A program made the translations under genes and the position numbers. Positions 21,556 through 21,763 of a stretch of 21,763 nucleotides of DNA are shown here, in pieces (position 1 is the first letter of the stretch; each line of letters opens with the position of its first letter). A model generated the notes under the pieces. The model saw only the letters and a list, made by a program, of their open reading frames with translations, had not been told where the DNA came from and searched no databases. The stretch is from Clostridiales bacterium (GTDB lineage: Bacteria; Bacillota; Clostridia; Oscillospirales; Acutalibacteraceae): assembly GCA_012522615.1 (NCBI GenBank), contig JAAYKB010000095.1, forward strand, positions 1 to 21,763, given 5' to 3'.

Positions 21556-21763
21556 ATGCCTGATAACAAATTCATGCACGACGGCAGTAAAGAAGCCGTC
21601 TGTATCGATGCGGGTCGTGTATATGACTCATGCTCGGATAAAGACTGTCTCGAAGATCTTCGGGTTTACTTTACCGAACGTGAACAGATGGTTGTTGACC
21701 GCGCCGTAAGCGTGCGCGCCAAAAACGCCTGCGTCATCACGACATACATCGATATCGAACCAC
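21556..21763 (+). CDS. Cysteine-containing conserved clostridial protein (3' partial)
   Basis: The first 69 residues of a protein run off the right edge: MPDNKFMHDGSKEAVCIDAG, then RVYDSCSDKDCLEDLRVYF, then VVDRAVSVRAKNACVITTYIDIEP. GGGAGGA 7 nt before ATG 21556 is one of the best ribosome binding sites in the window. The VYDSC-x-DKDCLEDLRV motif with paired cysteines is one I recall from uncharacterised clostridial proteins, some near sporulation or coat genes, but I cannot name a function. No signal peptide or membrane segment is visible in the part shown. The overlapping frame at 21503-21709 lacks such a start signal and is rejected in its favour. TCCTCCCG at 21481-21488 is complementary to its Shine-Dalgarno region. 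Confidence 0.8.
   Translation, partial: MPDNKFMHDGSKEAVCIDAGRVYDSCSDKDCLEDLRVYFTEREQMVVDRAVSVRAKNACVITTYIDIEP

Noticed and set aside
21503..21709. 68-codon plus-strand open frame near the right end
   Set aside because: The alternative frame from ATG 21556 has an excellent ribosome binding site and a conserved-looking cysteine motif.
1..21763. CRISPR arrays, insertion sequences, integrases, toxin-antitoxin pairs, tRNA or rRNA genes
   Set aside because: I looked for regularly spaced repeats, transposase motifs, small paired genes and conserved RNA sequences and saw none.

Overview
The window is about 21.8 kb of chromosomal, mostly housekeeping DNA from a low-to-mid GC anaerobic Firmicute. It is most likely a member of the Clostridia and probably of the Oscillospirales/Ruminococcaceae side. 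The basis is strong GGAGG-type ribosome binding sites, extended -10 promoters, clostridial versions of MnmA and TcdA, a meso-diaminopimelate dehydrogenase, and a PcrA helicase with an extra segment between motifs I and Ia that I recall from Oscillospirales. Assignment below class level is inference. I see no insertion sequence, prophage, CRISPR array, rRNA or tRNA gene.

Layout. Positions 2-1231 hold a 5'-truncated MscS channel very like E. coli YbdG, followed by tcdA (1313-2029). Next come a Gfo/Idh/MocA oxidoreductase (2172-3254), a 23-bp perfect-stem terminator, a small convergent two-helix membrane protein (3320-3634, minus) and a divergent sugar phosphate isomerase/epimerase (3813-4595). 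An A+T-rich control region with a near-consensus promoter drives a 97-residue protein of unknown function (4875-5168). A 67-nt imperfect palindrome then leads into mnmA (5327-6403) and nadA (6423-7340).

Positions 7443-9252 form a minus-strand four-gene operon, visibly more A+T rich than its surroundings. It encodes a lipoprotein, an ECF sigma factor, an 85-residue single-helix protein and a Yip1-like membrane protein. Overlaps and Shine-Dalgarno sites inside the preceding genes indicate translational coupling. This looks like a self-contained envelope-signalling module with no classical zinc anti-sigma factor, and it is the least conventional gene set here.

Positions 9253-9749 are a 497-nt regulatory region with a good ArgR operator. 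It leads the arginine cluster argG-argH-argC-argJ-argB-ddh-argD-argF (9750-18836), which ends in an intrinsic terminator. ArgJ, ArgB, ArgC and ArgD make ornithine by the acetyl-recycling route, and ArgF, ArgG and ArgH convert ornithine to arginine. The inserted ddh makes meso-DAP for lysine and peptidoglycan, and ArgD-type aminotransferases can also act in DAP synthesis, so the operon joins two amino-acid pathways. argR and carAB are not in the window.

The window ends with pcrA (18976-21450) under its own promoter, and with the first 69 codons of a cysteine-containing conserved protein (21556 to the edge) whose ribosome binding site is complementary to a segment just upstream.
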